From positions 1 to 60,264 of the forward strand of contig JAFGWC010000031.1 in the NCBI GenBank assembly GCA_016937695.1: DNA of 60,264 nt. The letters are read 5' to 3'. The translations under genes and the position numbers were made by a program. This DNA is from Bacteroidales bacterium (lineage in GTDB: Bacteria; Bacteroidota; Bacteroidia; Bacteroidales; NBLH01). The first letter of the stretch is position 1, and each line of letters begins with the position of its first letter. The notes under the pieces are model-generated. The model saw only the letters and a program-made list of their open reading frames with translations. It was not told the DNA's origin and did not search any database. This document shows, piece after piece, positions 43,982 to 53,962 of the stretch.

Positions 43982-45223
43982 ATGATTGGACTTGTTGGAA
44001 TAAGTTTTAAAACTGCTGAATTAAAAATAAGAGAACAATTTTCATTTTCTGATGAAGAAATAATTGAATTCTCAGAATTCCTAAAAAACGATTACGAACA
44101 TAAAGAATTAGTAGTATTATCAACTTGCAACAGAACAGAAATCTACTTTTATAGTTTAAAAGTAAATGATAATGAGGCATTTAACACAATATTAAATGCT
44201 TTATTCAAATTTAAAAATTACACAAAACATCTCAAACAATATTTTTATTTTAAATCAAGCATTCAAGTTGCCGAGCACTTATTTAAAGTTACTTCAGGCA
44301 TAGATTCTCTTGTAATTGGTGAAGATCAGATAATTGGTCAGGTAAAATCTGCTTTTAATTATGCACAAGAAATAAAATCAGCCGAAACTATTTTAACTCG
44401 TTTATTTACAAAATCTTTTGAAGCAGGTAAAAAAGTTAGAAGCGAAACCAAAATTAATCAAGGTTCAGGTTCTGTAAGCTCCGCTGCAGTTGATCTTTGT
44501 CATAAAAACTACCGTGATTTACAAAATCGTTCAATTTTATTAGTTGGTGCAGGCGAAACCGGACAATTAGTATTAACAAGTCTTAGCAAGCATAAAATAA
44601 AATCACTTTATATTGCAAACAGAACATTTTCTAATGCTCAAGAACTTGCTGAAAGATTTAATGGAAAAGCACTAAACCTTGATGAAATAGAAACATATTT
44701 AGAAAAAAGCGATATAATTATAATAGCAACTAATTCAAAAAAACATATAATATCAAAAGAAATTGCAGAAAAAGTAAATTCTAGAAAAAAACTATATATC
44801 GACTTATCGGTACCAAGAAACATTGACGAAAAAGTATCAGAAATTGAAAATGCTGAATTATTTGCAGTTGATGATTTAAATAAAATAGTTAATAGTACAA
44901 CTCAAAAAAGAATTGATGCAATTTCTGATGCAATGGTTATAATAAACTCTGTTACAGCAGATTATATGGATTGGTTAATTATGAGAGGTTTATCTCCTAT
45001 TTTTTCTAAAATAAAAAAGAATTTTCAAGAAATTAATGAAAAAGAATTAGAAGGCTTTTTAAAAGCAAATTCAATAGAAAATAAAAAAGAAATTATAGAT
45101 TACGGAAAGCATATTACTGATAAATACGCTAGATTATTTATTAAAAATCTTAGAGAAATAGTAAAAAACGGAGAGAAAAAAGAATATATAGAATCAATTA
45201 ATAAACTTTTTGAACTACAATAA
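43982..45223 (+). CDS. hemA: Glutamyl-tRNA reductase
   Basis: 413 residues from the ATG at 43982 (MIGLVGISFKTA), the family start; the frame opens at 43958 but those residues are atypical. The catalytic cysteine is C49 in LSTCNRTEIY. The NADPH-binding part has VGAGETGQLV, and the family block GEDQIIGQVK is present. It reduces glutamyl-tRNA to glutamate-1-semialdehyde, the committed step of C5-pathway heme synthesis. It is the first gene of the heme cluster; hemC starts on the very next base after its stop. Confidence 0.96.
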   Translation: MIGLVGISFKTAELKIREQFSFSDEEIIEFSEFLKNDYEHKELVVLSTCNRTEIYFYSLKVNDNEAFNTILNALFKFKNYTKHLKQYFYFKSSIQVAEHLFKVTSGIDSLVIGEDQIIGQVKSAFNYAQEIKSAETILTRLFTKSFEAGKKVRSETKINQGSGSVSSAAVDLCHKNYRDLQNRSILLVGAGETGQLVLTSLSKHKIKSLYIANRTFSNAQELAERFNGKALNLDEIETYLEKSDIIIIATNSKKHIISKEIAEKVNSRKKLYIDLSVPRNIDEKVSEIENAELFAVDDLNKIVNSTTQKRIDAISDAMVIINSVTADYMDWLIMRGLSPIFSKIKKNFQEINEKELEGFLKANSIENKKEIIDYGKHITDKYARLFIKNLREIVKNGEKKEYIESINKLFELQ

Positions 45224-46162
45224 ATGCAAAATACCACAATAAAAATTGGAACAAGAGGCAGTCAACTTGCTCTTTATCAAGCAGAAAGATTAAAATCTGA
45301 ATTACTAGAAAAATTTCCGGAAAAAAATTTTGAAATAAAAATTATAAAAACCAAAGGAGATAAAATTCTTGATGTAGCATTATCAAAAATCGGCGACAAA
45401 GGTTTATTCACCAAAGAGATTGAAAATGAGCTAATTGCAGGTTCTGTTGATATTGCTGTTCACAGCTTAAAAGATTTACCAACTGTTTTACCCAAAGGCT
45501 TAAAATTAGGAGCTGTACTTGAAAGAGGCGAATTTAGAGATGCTTTAATTAGCTTAAACGGTAAAAAAATAACTGATTTAAACGAAAACGATATAATTGC
45601 CACTTCAAGCCTAAGACGAAAAGCTCAACTTTTAAAAATAAATCCGAATTTTAATATTATTGATATAAGAGGAAACGTAAATACCCGAATTGATAAAATG
45701 AAAAATGGATATTGCACTGCAATGATTATGGCTGCTGCCGGATTACAGAGATTAAATATGGACGAATACATATCGGAAGTAGTTGACCACAAGATAATTA
45801 CACCAGCAGTTAGTCAAGGAATTATTGCAATTGAAACAAGAGAAAACGATGATTTTATTGATTCTATTGTCGAAAAAATAAATCATCCGGAAAGTTATCT
45901 TGCAGCTTTGGCCGAACGAAAATTTCTGAATATTCTCGAAGGCGGATGTCAAATTCCGGTTGGTTGTTATACAGAATTTACAAACGATGATTTTTCAATT
46001 ACAGGTTTTATTTCAATGCCTGATAACACAAATTTAATCGAAGGCAGTTTATCAGGAAAAAAAGAAAATGCTGTTGAAATTGCAGAAAAACTTGCAAAAT
46101 CTTTTCACAGCAAAGGCGCTTTGCAAATTGTAGAATTTGTTAGAAAATTTGGCGAAGATTAA
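45224..46162 (+). CDS. hemC: Porphobilinogen deaminase (hydroxymethylbilane synthase)
   Basis: 312 residues, normal length. The N-terminal IGTRGSQLALYQAE, HSLKDLPT and TSSLRRKAQL are family signatures. The dipyrromethane cofactor is carried on C242 in GGCQIPVG. It joins four porphobilinogens into hydroxymethylbilane. There is no gap between its ATG and the hemA stop, so translation is probably coupled. Confidence 0.97.
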   Translation: MQNTTIKIGTRGSQLALYQAERLKSELLEKFPEKNFEIKIIKTKGDKILDVALSKIGDKGLFTKEIENELIAGSVDIAVHSLKDLPTVLPKGLKLGAVLERGEFRDALISLNGKKITDLNENDIIATSSLRRKAQLLKINPNFNIIDIRGNVNTRIDKMKNGYCTAMIMAAAGLQRLNMDEYISEVVDHKIITPAVSQGIIAIETRENDDFIDSIVEKINHPESYLAALAERKFLNILEGGCQIPVGCYTEFTNDDFSITGFISMPDNTNLIEGSLSGKKENAVEIAEKLAKSFHSKGALQIVEFVRKFGED

Positions 46163-46183
46163 TGATAAATAAAATCAAAAAAA

Positions 46184-46933
46184 GTGAACATTAATAAAAA
46201 ATATGTCATTACTACCCAACCAATTGAACAAGCTGAGAAGCTTGAAAAACTAATATCTAATAAAAATATTAAATTTATTAAATGGCCTTTAATAAAAACC
46301 GAAACCATTGAAATAAACGATGAAATAAAATCAATAACCGAAAATGTAAATTTTTACGACTGGATAATTTTTACAAGTAAAAACGGCGTTTCGTCTTTCT
46401 TTAGTTATTTTACTGATAATGAACTAGTTAATATAACAAAACTAAAATTCGCCACAATCGGAAATTCTACTGCAAATGAGCTTAGCAAATTCAATATTAA
46501 AGCCAATTATATTAACCAAGGAAATACATCAGAAGAATTTTTAAAATATTTATTAAAAGATATTATAAAAAAAAACGAACAAATTTTAATTCCATTAGGA
46601 AATTTAGCGCCAAACACATTAGTTGAAGGATTATCAATAATTGCTGATGTAAAAAAAATCGACGTTTATAAAACCCTAAATATCAGCAATATAAACAAAA
46701 AAGCTATTGATTTAATTAATGATGATAATTACGAATTTATAATTTTTACAAGTCCATCGCAATTCGAAAATTTTATAGAATTAACAAAATATAAATCAGA
46801 AACGAAAAAACTAAAAATCCTTTCAATAGGAAATACAACAACAAAATTTATAAATAATTATGGATTTGATGTTTCAATAACAGCAAAAAAATCGACAATA
46901 GAATATTTAGCTTCAGAAATTAATAAAGTTTAA
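46184..46933 (+). CDS. hemD: Uroporphyrinogen-III synthase
   Basis: 249 residues, read from a GTG start (MNINKKYVITTQPIEQAEKL), which is 21 bases after the hemC stop. Family features in this weakly conserved enzyme are WIIFTSKNGVSSFF, ATIGNSTANEL, FIIFTSPSQFENF and LSIGNTTTKFI. It closes and inverts ring D to make uroporphyrinogen III. Position between hemC and hemB supports the call. Confidence 0.9.
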   Translation: MNINKKYVITTQPIEQAEKLEKLISNKNIKFIKWPLIKTETIEINDEIKSITENVNFYDWIIFTSKNGVSSFFSYFTDNELVNITKLKFATIGNSTANELSKFNIKANYINQGNTSEEFLKYLLKDIIKKNEQILIPLGNLAPNTLVEGLSIIADVKKIDVYKTLNISNINKKAIDLINDDNYEFIIFTSPSQFENFIELTKYKSETKKLKILSIGNTTTKFINNYGFDVSITAKKSTIEYLASEINKV

Positions 46934-46950
46934 TAAAAAAATTAAAAGAT

Positions 46951-47922
46951 ATGTATTATCCAACAACCAGACTCAGAAGATTAAGAAAAAACCCTGTTTT
47001 AAGAAATATGGTTTCAGAAACCAGAGTAACAACAGACGATTTAATAATGCCGCTTTTTGCAATATCAGGAAAAAACGTAAAAAATCCTATTTTATCAATG
47101 CCCGGAAATTTTCAACTTTCGATAGACTTATTGGTTGAAGAGTGTAAACAGTTGTTTGACAGCGGAATACATTCTGTTCTTTTATTTGGAATACCTGAAA
47201 CAAAAGACGAAACAGGCATTATTGCAGCAGAAGATAACTCAATTATCTCTCAGGCGATTAAAGCAATAAAAAAACACGTTCCCGGAATGTTTGTAATTGC
47301 TGATGTTTGTAATTGCGAATATACAACGCACGGACATTGCGGAACAATTGTAAACGGCGATGTTGACAACGATTTAACTTTGGATACGCTTGCTGCTCAA
47401 TCAGTTACATTTGCAAAATTTGGCGTTGACATGATTGCGCCAAGCGATATGATGGACGGAAGAGTTGGTAAAATTCGTAATGCTTTAGATAAATACGGAT
47501 ATTACAATACACCAATTATGGCTTATTCTGCTAAATATGCTTCTGCTTTTTATGGTCCGTTCAGAGATGCCGCTGATAGCGCACCTCAATTTGGAAATAG
47601 AAATTCATACCAAATGAATCCTGATAATTCAAACGAAGCAATGCGTGAAATTGAATTAGACATTCAAGAAGGTGCTGATATAGTGATGGTTAAGCCTGCT
47701 TTAAGCTATCTTGATATAATAAGAAGAGCTAAAGACACTTTTAATATACCAATTGCAGCATATAATGTAAGTGGCGAATTTTCTATGGTTAAAGCTGCAG
47801 CAGAAAGAGGATGGATTGACGAGGAACGTATTGTAAAAGAGATACTTACATCAATAAAAAGAGCTGGTTCTGACATTATAATAACTTATCATGCAAAAGA
47901 ATTTGCTAAATATATTAAATAA
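46951..47922 (+). CDS. hemB: Porphobilinogen synthase (delta-aminolevulinate dehydratase)
   Basis: 323 residues. The two Schiff-base lysines are K195 (YSAKYASAFYGPFRDA) and K248 (MVKPALSYLD). The CNCEYTTHGHCG motif has the cysteines of the zinc-dependent class. It condenses two aminolevulinates into porphobilinogen. It follows hemD by 17 bases. Confidence 0.97.
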   Translation: MYYPTTRLRRLRKNPVLRNMVSETRVTTDDLIMPLFAISGKNVKNPILSMPGNFQLSIDLLVEECKQLFDSGIHSVLLFGIPETKDETGIIAAEDNSIISQAIKAIKKHVPGMFVIADVCNCEYTTHGHCGTIVNGDVDNDLTLDTLAAQSVTFAKFGVDMIAPSDMMDGRVGKIRNALDKYGYYNTPIMAYSAKYASAFYGPFRDAADSAPQFGNRNSYQMNPDNSNEAMREIELDIQEGADIVMVKPALSYLDIIRRAKDTFNIPIAAYNVSGEFSMVKAAAERGWIDEERIVKEILTSIKRAGSDIIITYHAKEFAKYIK

Positions 47923-47979
47923 TATAAAAATTATAATAAACGCTTAGCGTCTTTGCAAGAATTAATAAAATCATAAATT

Positions 47980-49269
47980 ATGAATAATTCAAAAAGCTTA
48001 ACTGAATTTAATAGAGCAAAAAAAAGTATTCCCGGCGGTGTAAACTCGCCTGTTAGAGCTTTTAAAAGTATAAATGGCGAACCAATTTTTATCAAAAAAG
48101 GAAAAGGTTCAAAAATTTATGATATTGATGATAACGAATACATTGATTTTGTTTCGTCTTGGGGACCACTTATTTTGGGTCATGCACATAAAGATGTAGT
48201 AAAATCGATAAAGGAAACTGCCGAAAACGGAACAAGTTACGGCGCACCAACAATTATTGAGTCTGAAATAGCCGAATTGATTATCGACATGGTTCCGTCA
48301 ATAGAATCTGTTCGTATGGTAAACTCTGGTACTGAGGCAACTATGAGCGCTTTGCGTTTGGCTCGCGGATATACAAATCGCGAACTTATTATCAAATTTG
48401 AAGGCTGCTATCACGGTCATGCCGATAGTTTTTTAATAAAAGCAGGTTCCGGAGCAATAACACTTGGTTTGCCTGATAGTCCGGGCGTTACTAAAGGAAC
48501 TGCAAAAGACACTTTGGTTGCGAAATATAATGATATTCAATCAGTTACAGAGCTTTTTGAAAAGCATAAAAATCAAATTGCAGCTGTGATTATTGAGCCC
48601 GTTGCCGGAAATATGGGAGTTATAAAACCTCAAAAAGGATTTTTAGAAGCTTTAAGAAAAATAACAAAAGAAAATGGCGCTCTTTTAATTTTTGATGAAG
48701 TAATAACAGGCTTTAGACTTGCAAAAGGCGGTGCACAAGAATATTTTGGAATTACACCTGATATTACAACTTTAGGAAAAATTATTGGCGGCGGCCTTCC
48801 TGTTGGTGCTTATGGCGCTAAAAAAGAAATTATGGATAAACTTGCTCCTTCAGGTCCAATTTATCAGGCTGGAACTTTGTCCGGAAATCCGCTTGCAATG
48901 GCAGCCGGTTTAACAAGCCTTAAAATAATGAATGAAACACCAGATTTCTATAAAAATCTTGAAAAAAAAGCAGCTAAACTTGAAAAAGGAATAAAAGAGA
49001 ATATCGAAAAAACAGGCGTTAATGCAATTATAAACCGTGTTGGTTCAATGCTGACTTTATTCTTTACGGATTTAAAAGAAATTAATTCATATACTGATGC
49101 AATTAGCTCAGATACAGCTAAATACGCAAAATATTTTCAATTATCAGTAAATAATGGAATTTATATAGCACCATCTCAATTTGAATGTGCTTTTATTTCT
49201 GCAGCTCAAACTGATGAAGATATAGAAAATGCAATTAAAGCAAATTTTGAAGCTTTAAAGCAATTATAA
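47980..49269 (+). CDS. hemL: Glutamate-1-semialdehyde 2,1-aminomutase
   Basis: 429 residues, class III aminotransferase fold. The pyridoxal-phosphate lysine is K267 in [16 protein letters not shown]; the N-terminal [11 protein letters not shown] and [17 protein letters not shown] are family-specific. It produces 5-aminolevulinate from the HemA product. The gap before it (57 bases) contains a fragment resembling the 8-mer repeat found near 18143. It is part of the same operon by orientation and spacing. Confidence 0.97.
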   Translation: MNNSKSLTEFNRAKKSIPGGVNSPVRAFKSINGEPIFIKKGKGSKIYDIDDNEYIDFVSSWGPLILGHAHKDVVKSIKETAENGTSYGAPTIIESEIAELIIDMVPSIESVRMVNSGTEATMSALRLARGYTNRELIIKFEGCYHGHADSFLIKAGSGAITLGLPDSPGVTKGTAKDTLVAKYNDIQSVTELFEKHKNQIAAVIIEPVAGNMGVIKPQKGFLEALRKITKENGALLIFDEVITGFRLAKGGAQEYFGITPDITTLGKIIGGGLPVGAYGAKKEIMDKLAPSGPIYQAGTLSGNPLAMAAGLTSLKIMNETPDFYKNLEKKAAKLEKGIKENIEKTGVNAIINRVGSMLTLFFTDLKEINSYTDAISSDTAKYAKYFQLSVNNGIYIAPSQFECAFISAAQTDEDIENAIKANFEALKQL

Positions 49270-49320
49270 TGTAAATTTTTAATGGTTCAATTATACAATT
49301 ATCTAATGCTGAAAGTGAAA

Positions 49321-49351
49321 ATTCATAATTAAAATTGATAATTCGTAATTT
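49321..49351 (+). repeat. AT-rich intergenic repeat fragment upstream of hemE
   Basis: Contains attcataatt and attcgtaatt separated by 11 bases. A related sequence in the opposite sense (aattacgaact...attatgaatta, 50391-50416) lies just after hemE. Short and degenerate, so the relation is only suggestive. Confidence 0.35.
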
Positions 49352-49358
49352 AAAAAAT

Positions 49359-50384
49359 ATGCAATCAATATTATTAGATACCTTAAAAGGAAAAACAACA
49401 GAAAGACCGCCGGTTTGGTATATGCGACAAGCGGGAAGAATTTTACCTTCCTACATGGCCTTAAAAGAAAAACACAGCTTTTGGGAAATGATGCAATCGC
49501 CTGAATTAGCCGCAAAAGTTACATTGCTTCCGGTGCATGATTTAGGAGTTGATGCTGCAATTCTTTTTTCTGATATTTTGGTTATTCCATACGCAATGGG
49601 AATGGGACTTGAATTTACCGATAAAGGACCTGTTTTTGATAATCCGATTAAAAATATGGAAAATCCTTTAGCTAATTTTCATCCTGATGAAAAAAAGCTG
49701 GATTATATTTATAATGCAATTGATGAAATTTTAAAAACCAGACCTGAAAACACACCTTTAATTGGATTTTGTGGTGCTCCGCTAACTGTTCTTAGCTTTA
49801 TGATTCAAGGTTTGGGAAGCCGTTCTAATTTTAGCGATGCTGTTAAATATATTTTTAAAGAGAAAGAAACCACGAAGAAAATTATTGATGTAATTACTGT
49901 ATTATCAATTACTTACGCTAAAAATCAAATTAAACACGGAGTTGAAGTTTTTCAGCTTTTTGAAACAAATTCAGACTTAATTCCAAACGAATTATATTTT
50001 GAACTTTTTATGCCTGCTGTTAAAAAAATATCAAAAGCAGTAAGAGAAACCGGAACGCCTTTTATCTTTTTCCCAAAAGGATTTGGAACAGGAATATCTG
50101 AAATAAACTATGATATTTGCGATTTTGTAAGTGTAGATTGGCAAACTCCTATTAATGTTGCAAGAAAACTTGTTGATAAAAAAGTTGGTTTACAAGGAAA
50201 TTTAGATCCAAGAATTCTTTATGCTGATAAAAAATCAATTGAAATTGAATTAAATAAATATCTTGAATTTGGAAGAAATAATCAAAACTGGATTTTTAAT
50301 TTAGGACACGGTTTTTTACCTGATTTACCTTTTGAAAATGCAAAATTTATTACAGATTGGGTGAAAAATCAAAATTGGAGATAA
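49359..50384 (+). CDS. hemE: Uroporphyrinogen decarboxylase
   Basis: 341 residues from ATG 49359 (MQSILLDTLKG). The frame extends to a TTG at 49335, but that lies inside a repeat fragment. Family motifs: RPPVWYMRQAGRILPSY, FSDILVIPYAMG, GFCGAPLTVL and NLGHGFLPD. It removes four acetate carboxyl groups to give coproporphyrinogen III. Flanked on both sides by short AT-rich repeat fragments. Confidence 0.97.
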   Translation: MQSILLDTLKGKTTERPPVWYMRQAGRILPSYMALKEKHSFWEMMQSPELAAKVTLLPVHDLGVDAAILFSDILVIPYAMGMGLEFTDKGPVFDNPIKNMENPLANFHPDEKKLDYIYNAIDEILKTRPENTPLIGFCGAPLTVLSFMIQGLGSRSNFSDAVKYIFKEKETTKKIIDVITVLSITYAKNQIKHGVEVFQLFETNSDLIPNELYFELFMPAVKKISKAVRETGTPFIFFPKGFGTGISEINYDICDFVSVDWQTPINVARKLVDKKVGLQGNLDPRILYADKKSIEIELNKYLEFGRNNQNWIFNLGHGFLPDLPFENAKFITDWVKNQNWR

Positions 50385-50390
50385 TTTTTT

Positions 50391-50416
50391 AATTACGAAC
50401 TAGAAATTATGAATTA
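50391..50416 (-). repeat. AT-rich intergenic repeat fragment downstream of hemE
   Basis: Read on the - strand it gives taattcataattt then agttcgtaatt, the same block order as the fragment at 49321-49351 on the + strand. The two are therefore inverted around hemE. Confidence 0.35.
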
Positions 50417-50483
50417 CAAATTTTTCTATCTAAAGCAAGTCTAGTTATAATTAAATATCTAATAATAAGAACATTAACACAAT

Positions 50484-51854
50484 ATGAATATAGATTTAAT
50501 TAAAAAATATAATCGCCCTGGACCAAGATATACAAGTTATCCGCCTGCAACTTCTTTTCACAGTGGATTTACTGATGCGGATTATAAAAAGCATATTTTA
50601 AAATCAAATACCGATGAGCCAAATAATATTTCATTTTATGTACATATTCCATTTTGCTCTAAAATGTGCCTTTTTTGTGGCTGCAACACAAGTTTGCTAA
50701 AAGGAGACGATGTTGTAAACAGATATGTTAACGCAATAATTAAAGAAATTGAAACTGTATCAAATCTTTTGGATAAAAACCGAAAAATCAGCCAGATACA
50801 TTGGGGCGGCGGAACACCAAACTCGATTTCGCTCGATTATATCGAAAAAATAATGAATACATTTCAGTCAAAATTTTTATATACCGAAAAAGCAGAAATT
50901 GCAATGGAATGCAATCCGGCTTATCTTGAATTTGAAGATATTGACAGATTAGCTGAAATCGGGTTTAATAGACTGAGTTTAGGAATTCAGGATTTTGATT
51001 CAGAAATTTTAAAGCTTGTAAACAGAGATTCTTCAAAACATCCTGTAAATGAGCTTGTTAATCATATGAAAAAAGCGGGATTTAAAGGCGTTAATTTAGA
51101 TTTAATTTACGGTTTGCCACATCAAACAGTTGAAAGTTTTGCAAAATCAGTAAAACAAGCAATAGAAATTTCGCCCCACAGATTAGTTACTTTTTCGTAT
51201 GCACACGTTCCTTGGGTTAAAGTAGCTCAAAAAAAGCTCGAAACTTATGGTTTGCCAAATCCTGAAGAAAAGCTGGCAATGTTTGATGCAGGAATGCAAC
51301 TTTTAACAAAAGCCGGTTATGTTGCAATTGGTATGGATCATTATGCAAAACCAAATGACGAATTAAGTATTGCATTGAAAAACAAGAAGTTACATAGAAA
51401 TTTTCAAGGATATGCAACTCGCGAAACTACAGCTCAGGTTTATGGATTTGGCGCTTCATCAATTAGTCAGCTTAATGGTGCTTATATTCAAAACTTAAAA
51501 AGCTTGAATAAATACATGGAAAGCGTTGAAGCAAAAGGTTTTGCAGTTGAGCGAGGCTACGAAATGACTGATAATGAGATAATTACACGTGATGTAATTA
51601 CAAATATTATGTGTAACGGATATTTTAATTTTACCGAAACAGCAAATAATTTTAATATTTCTGATAAAAAACTAAAAGAAATTCTGGAATTTTCGGAAGA
51701 TAAATTAAAAGAATTTATTGATGATGATTTAATTAAATTCAATGGCGAAGCTTTAGAAATACAAAACGACGGATTTTTAATTGTAAGAAATATTGCAATG
51801 GCTTTTGATCCATTATTAGAAACATCAGAAAATAAGTTTTCAAAAACAGTTTAA
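50484..51854 (+). CDS. hemN: Oxygen-independent coproporphyrinogen III dehydrogenase
   Basis: 456 residues, matching true HemN and longer than the heme chaperone HemW. The radical-SAM cluster motif is HIPFCSKMCLFCGCN (CxxxCxxC), and the N-terminal YNRPGPRYTSYPPA is specific to HemN. It converts coproporphyrinogen III to protoporphyrinogen IX without oxygen, using S-adenosylmethionine. No oxygen-dependent HemF is seen in the window. It lies between hemE and the oxidase gene. Confidence 0.96.
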   Translation: MNIDLIKKYNRPGPRYTSYPPATSFHSGFTDADYKKHILKSNTDEPNNISFYVHIPFCSKMCLFCGCNTSLLKGDDVVNRYVNAIIKEIETVSNLLDKNRKISQIHWGGGTPNSISLDYIEKIMNTFQSKFLYTEKAEIAMECNPAYLEFEDIDRLAEIGFNRLSLGIQDFDSEILKLVNRDSSKHPVNELVNHMKKAGFKGVNLDLIYGLPHQTVESFAKSVKQAIEISPHRLVTFSYAHVPWVKVAQKKLETYGLPNPEEKLAMFDAGMQLLTKAGYVAIGMDHYAKPNDELSIALKNKKLHRNFQGYATRETTAQVYGFGASSISQLNGAYIQNLKSLNKYMESVEAKGFAVERGYEMTDNEIITRDVITNIMCNGYFNFTETANNFNISDKKLKEILEFSEDKLKEFIDDDLIKFNGEALEIQNDGFLIVRNIAMAFDPLLETSENKFSKTV

Positions 51855-51912
51855 CGATTTTTTATTGAATATTGATTATTTATAAAAAGCCGAAATATAA
51901 CACTTTAACGTT

Positions 51913-53298
51913 ATGATAAAAAAAAACATTGTAGTAATTGGTTCAGGCTTAACAGGTTTAACATCAGCACATTATTTTAATAAAGCAAATGCAGATTTTA
52001 TTGTTCTTGAGAAAAAAGACACTTATGGTGGTGTAATTCAAACAGTTACAGAAAATGGTTTTGTTTTTGAAAATGGTCCAAATACAGGTGTTTTAGGAAC
52101 TGTAGAAATTGCAGAGCTTTTTGAAGAAGTAGCTGATGAATGTAAATTAGAACTTGCCGACGAAACTTCAAATAAAAGATATATTTTAAAAACCGGAAAA
52201 TGGGAAGCAATTCCATCAGGATTAATTGGCGGAATAAAAACACCATTGTTCACATTAAAAGATAAATTCAGATTATTACTTGAGCCTTTTAGAAAAAAAG
52301 GAACAAATCCGCACGAAACTTTAGCAGAATTGGTAAAGCGCAGAATGGGACAAAGTTTTTTGGATTATGCTGTTGATCCTTTTATTCTCGGCGTATATTC
52401 AGGCGATCCAAATTATCTGGTTCCAAAATATGCACTTCCAAAATTGTATAATTTAGAGCAAGATTATGGCAGTTTTATTGGCGGCTCAATAAAAAAAGGA
52501 TTTGAAAAAAAAGATGATCAATCGAAAAAAGTTACCAGAAAAGTATTTTCAGCAGAAGGCGGTTTATCAAATTTAACAAAAGCATTATTCAAATCGGCCG
52601 GACAAGAAAATTTTATTTTTAATGCCGGCAATATTCAAATTTCTAAAGTAGATAAGGGCTATTTAGTTAAATACGAAAATAATGGTCAAATATCTGAAAT
52701 ACAAGCAGATAAAATAATTACAACAACAGATTCTTTTGAACTTGAAAATCTTTTGCCTTTTATCCCAAAAGAAAAAATGGCGAAAATTACAAATTTAAAA
52801 TATGCCAGAGTTATTGAAATAGTTTTAGGTTTTGAAAATTGGGAAGGTATTGAACTTGACGGTTTTGGCGGATTAATTCCTTTTAAAGAAAACCGAGATG
52901 TTTTAGGATTTTTGTTTTTATCATCATTTTTAAAAAATAAAGCGCCTAAAAACGGAGCTTTACTTACACTTTTTGTTGGCGGAACAAGAAAAGACTATTT
53001 AAACGATTTATCAGATGATGAAATAAAAAAGCTGGTAGAAAAAGAGACAAAAGATTTAATGGGAATAAAAGAATTTAATCCTAAATTGTTCAAAATATTT
53101 AGATATAAAAAAGCGATTCCTCAATATGGCGTAACAAGCGGCGAAAGATTTGATACTGTAGAAGAAATTGAAAAAACAAATAAAGGTTTATATATTGGCG
53201 GAAATCACAAAGATGGGATTGGAATGGCAGACAGAGCGAAACAAGGTAAAACACTGGCATACAATGCATTACAGTATATTAGTAATAGTTTAGATTAA
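51913..53298 (+). CDS. hemY: Protoporphyrinogen oxidase, HemY type
   Basis: 461 residues, an FAD-dependent amine-oxidase-fold enzyme (also called HemG in some annotations). The Rossmann motif is VVIGSGLTGLTSAHYF; VFENGPNTG, AVDPFILGVYSGDP and the C-terminal GLYIGGNHKDGIGMADRA are family-typical. It normally uses O2 to oxidise protoporphyrinogen IX, although it follows an anaerobic HemN here. It sits 58 bases after hemN. Confidence 0.94.
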   Translation: MIKKNIVVIGSGLTGLTSAHYFNKANADFIVLEKKDTYGGVIQTVTENGFVFENGPNTGVLGTVEIAELFEEVADECKLELADETSNKRYILKTGKWEAIPSGLIGGIKTPLFTLKDKFRLLLEPFRKKGTNPHETLAELVKRRMGQSFLDYAVDPFILGVYSGDPNYLVPKYALPKLYNLEQDYGSFIGGSIKKGFEKKDDQSKKVTRKVFSAEGGLSNLTKALFKSAGQENFIFNAGNIQISKVDKGYLVKYENNGQISEIQADKIITTTDSFELENLLPFIPKEKMAKITNLKYARVIEIVLGFENWEGIELDGFGGLIPFKENRDVLGFLFLSSFLKNKAPKNGALLTLFVGGTRKDYLNDLSDDEIKKLVEKETKDLMGIKEFNPKLFKIFRYKKAIPQYGVTSGERFDTVEEIEKTNKGLYIGGNHKDGIGMADRAKQGKTLAYNALQYISNSLD

Positions 53299-53330
53299 CT
53301 GATTTAATATACTAATTTCTTATCTTAGCC

Positions 53331-53420
53331 AATAAATTAGTATATTGGAAATTAGTAATTATAAGTAATTGACTTACATGTAATTACTAATACACTAATT
53401 ACTAATTTCTTGTAAATCAA
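53331..53420. repeat. AT-rich intergenic repeat, copy 3 (palindromic)
   Basis: A perfect 14-bp inverted repeat, gaaattagtaatta (53348-53361) with taattactaatttc (53396-53409). It shares the attagtaatt and tactaattac core blocks with the copies at 38335-38455 and 41263-41385. It could form a hairpin inside the heme operon transcript. Confidence 0.55.
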
Positions 53421-53488
53421 TATAAATATGAAAAAATTTAAATATACACTATTTTAAACCGAAGCAATCAAATTATAGAATAAAAAAA

Positions 53489-53935
53489 ATGCATCAGATA
53501 TTAATAAAAATACACGTTTGGTCAAGTATTCTTTTTTTAATAGTTGCCATAATTTTATGCGTGATTTCGATAATAGGATTTATAAAAAAATCTGAATTCA
53601 CAAAAAAACATATATTTATTGAAAATATTTTTATTGCTTTATTATATTTAGGCCTAATTTTAGGCATTATACTTTACTTTTTTATAAGTCCAAATAAAAA
53701 TTTAGATGGAATTACATACGAAATTGCACAAAAAGATTTTAACTCAAGATTTTGGGCAATAGAACATTTTAGCGTAATGCTGTTTGCTCTGCTTTTATCA
53801 CAAATTGGAAAGATTTTCACAAAAAAATCAATTAAAAATCAGGATAAATTTAAGTATGCAATTTTTTATTATGGTGCGGCAACTTTAATCACAATTTTTT
53901 CGACTGGTATTTTTTTGTATTACAAATTCATCTAG
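53489..53935 (+). CDS. Small four-helix membrane protein within the heme cluster
   Basis: 148 residues with four predicted membrane spans (about 10-31, 45-66, 92-108 and 124-146). It resembles a Bacteroidota membrane family, often annotated as cytochrome B, that has a histidine at the start of the first span and an FxxxEH motif at the third. Here these are H9 (KIHVWSS) and H93 (FWAIEHFSVM). The pair could ligate heme, but this is untested. It lies between hemY and hemH, its stop 27 bases before hemH. It does not match HemJ as far as I can judge. Confidence 0.65.
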   Translation: MHQILIKIHVWSSILFLIVAIILCVISIIGFIKKSEFTKKHIFIENIFIALLYLGLILGIILYFFISPNKNLDGITYEIAQKDFNSRFWAIEHFSVMLFALLLSQIGKIFTKKSIKNQDKFKYAIFYYGAATLITIFSTGIFLYYKFI

Positions 53936-53962
53936 TTGATTATCTGCAATATAGATACAATA

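Noticed and set aside
53489-53935. HemJ (alternative protoporphyrinogen oxidase)
   Set aside because: Length and helix number fit, but the HemJ motif around its conserved histidine (KxxHxxxxxxW) is not present as expected, and a HemY-type enzyme is already encoded next door.
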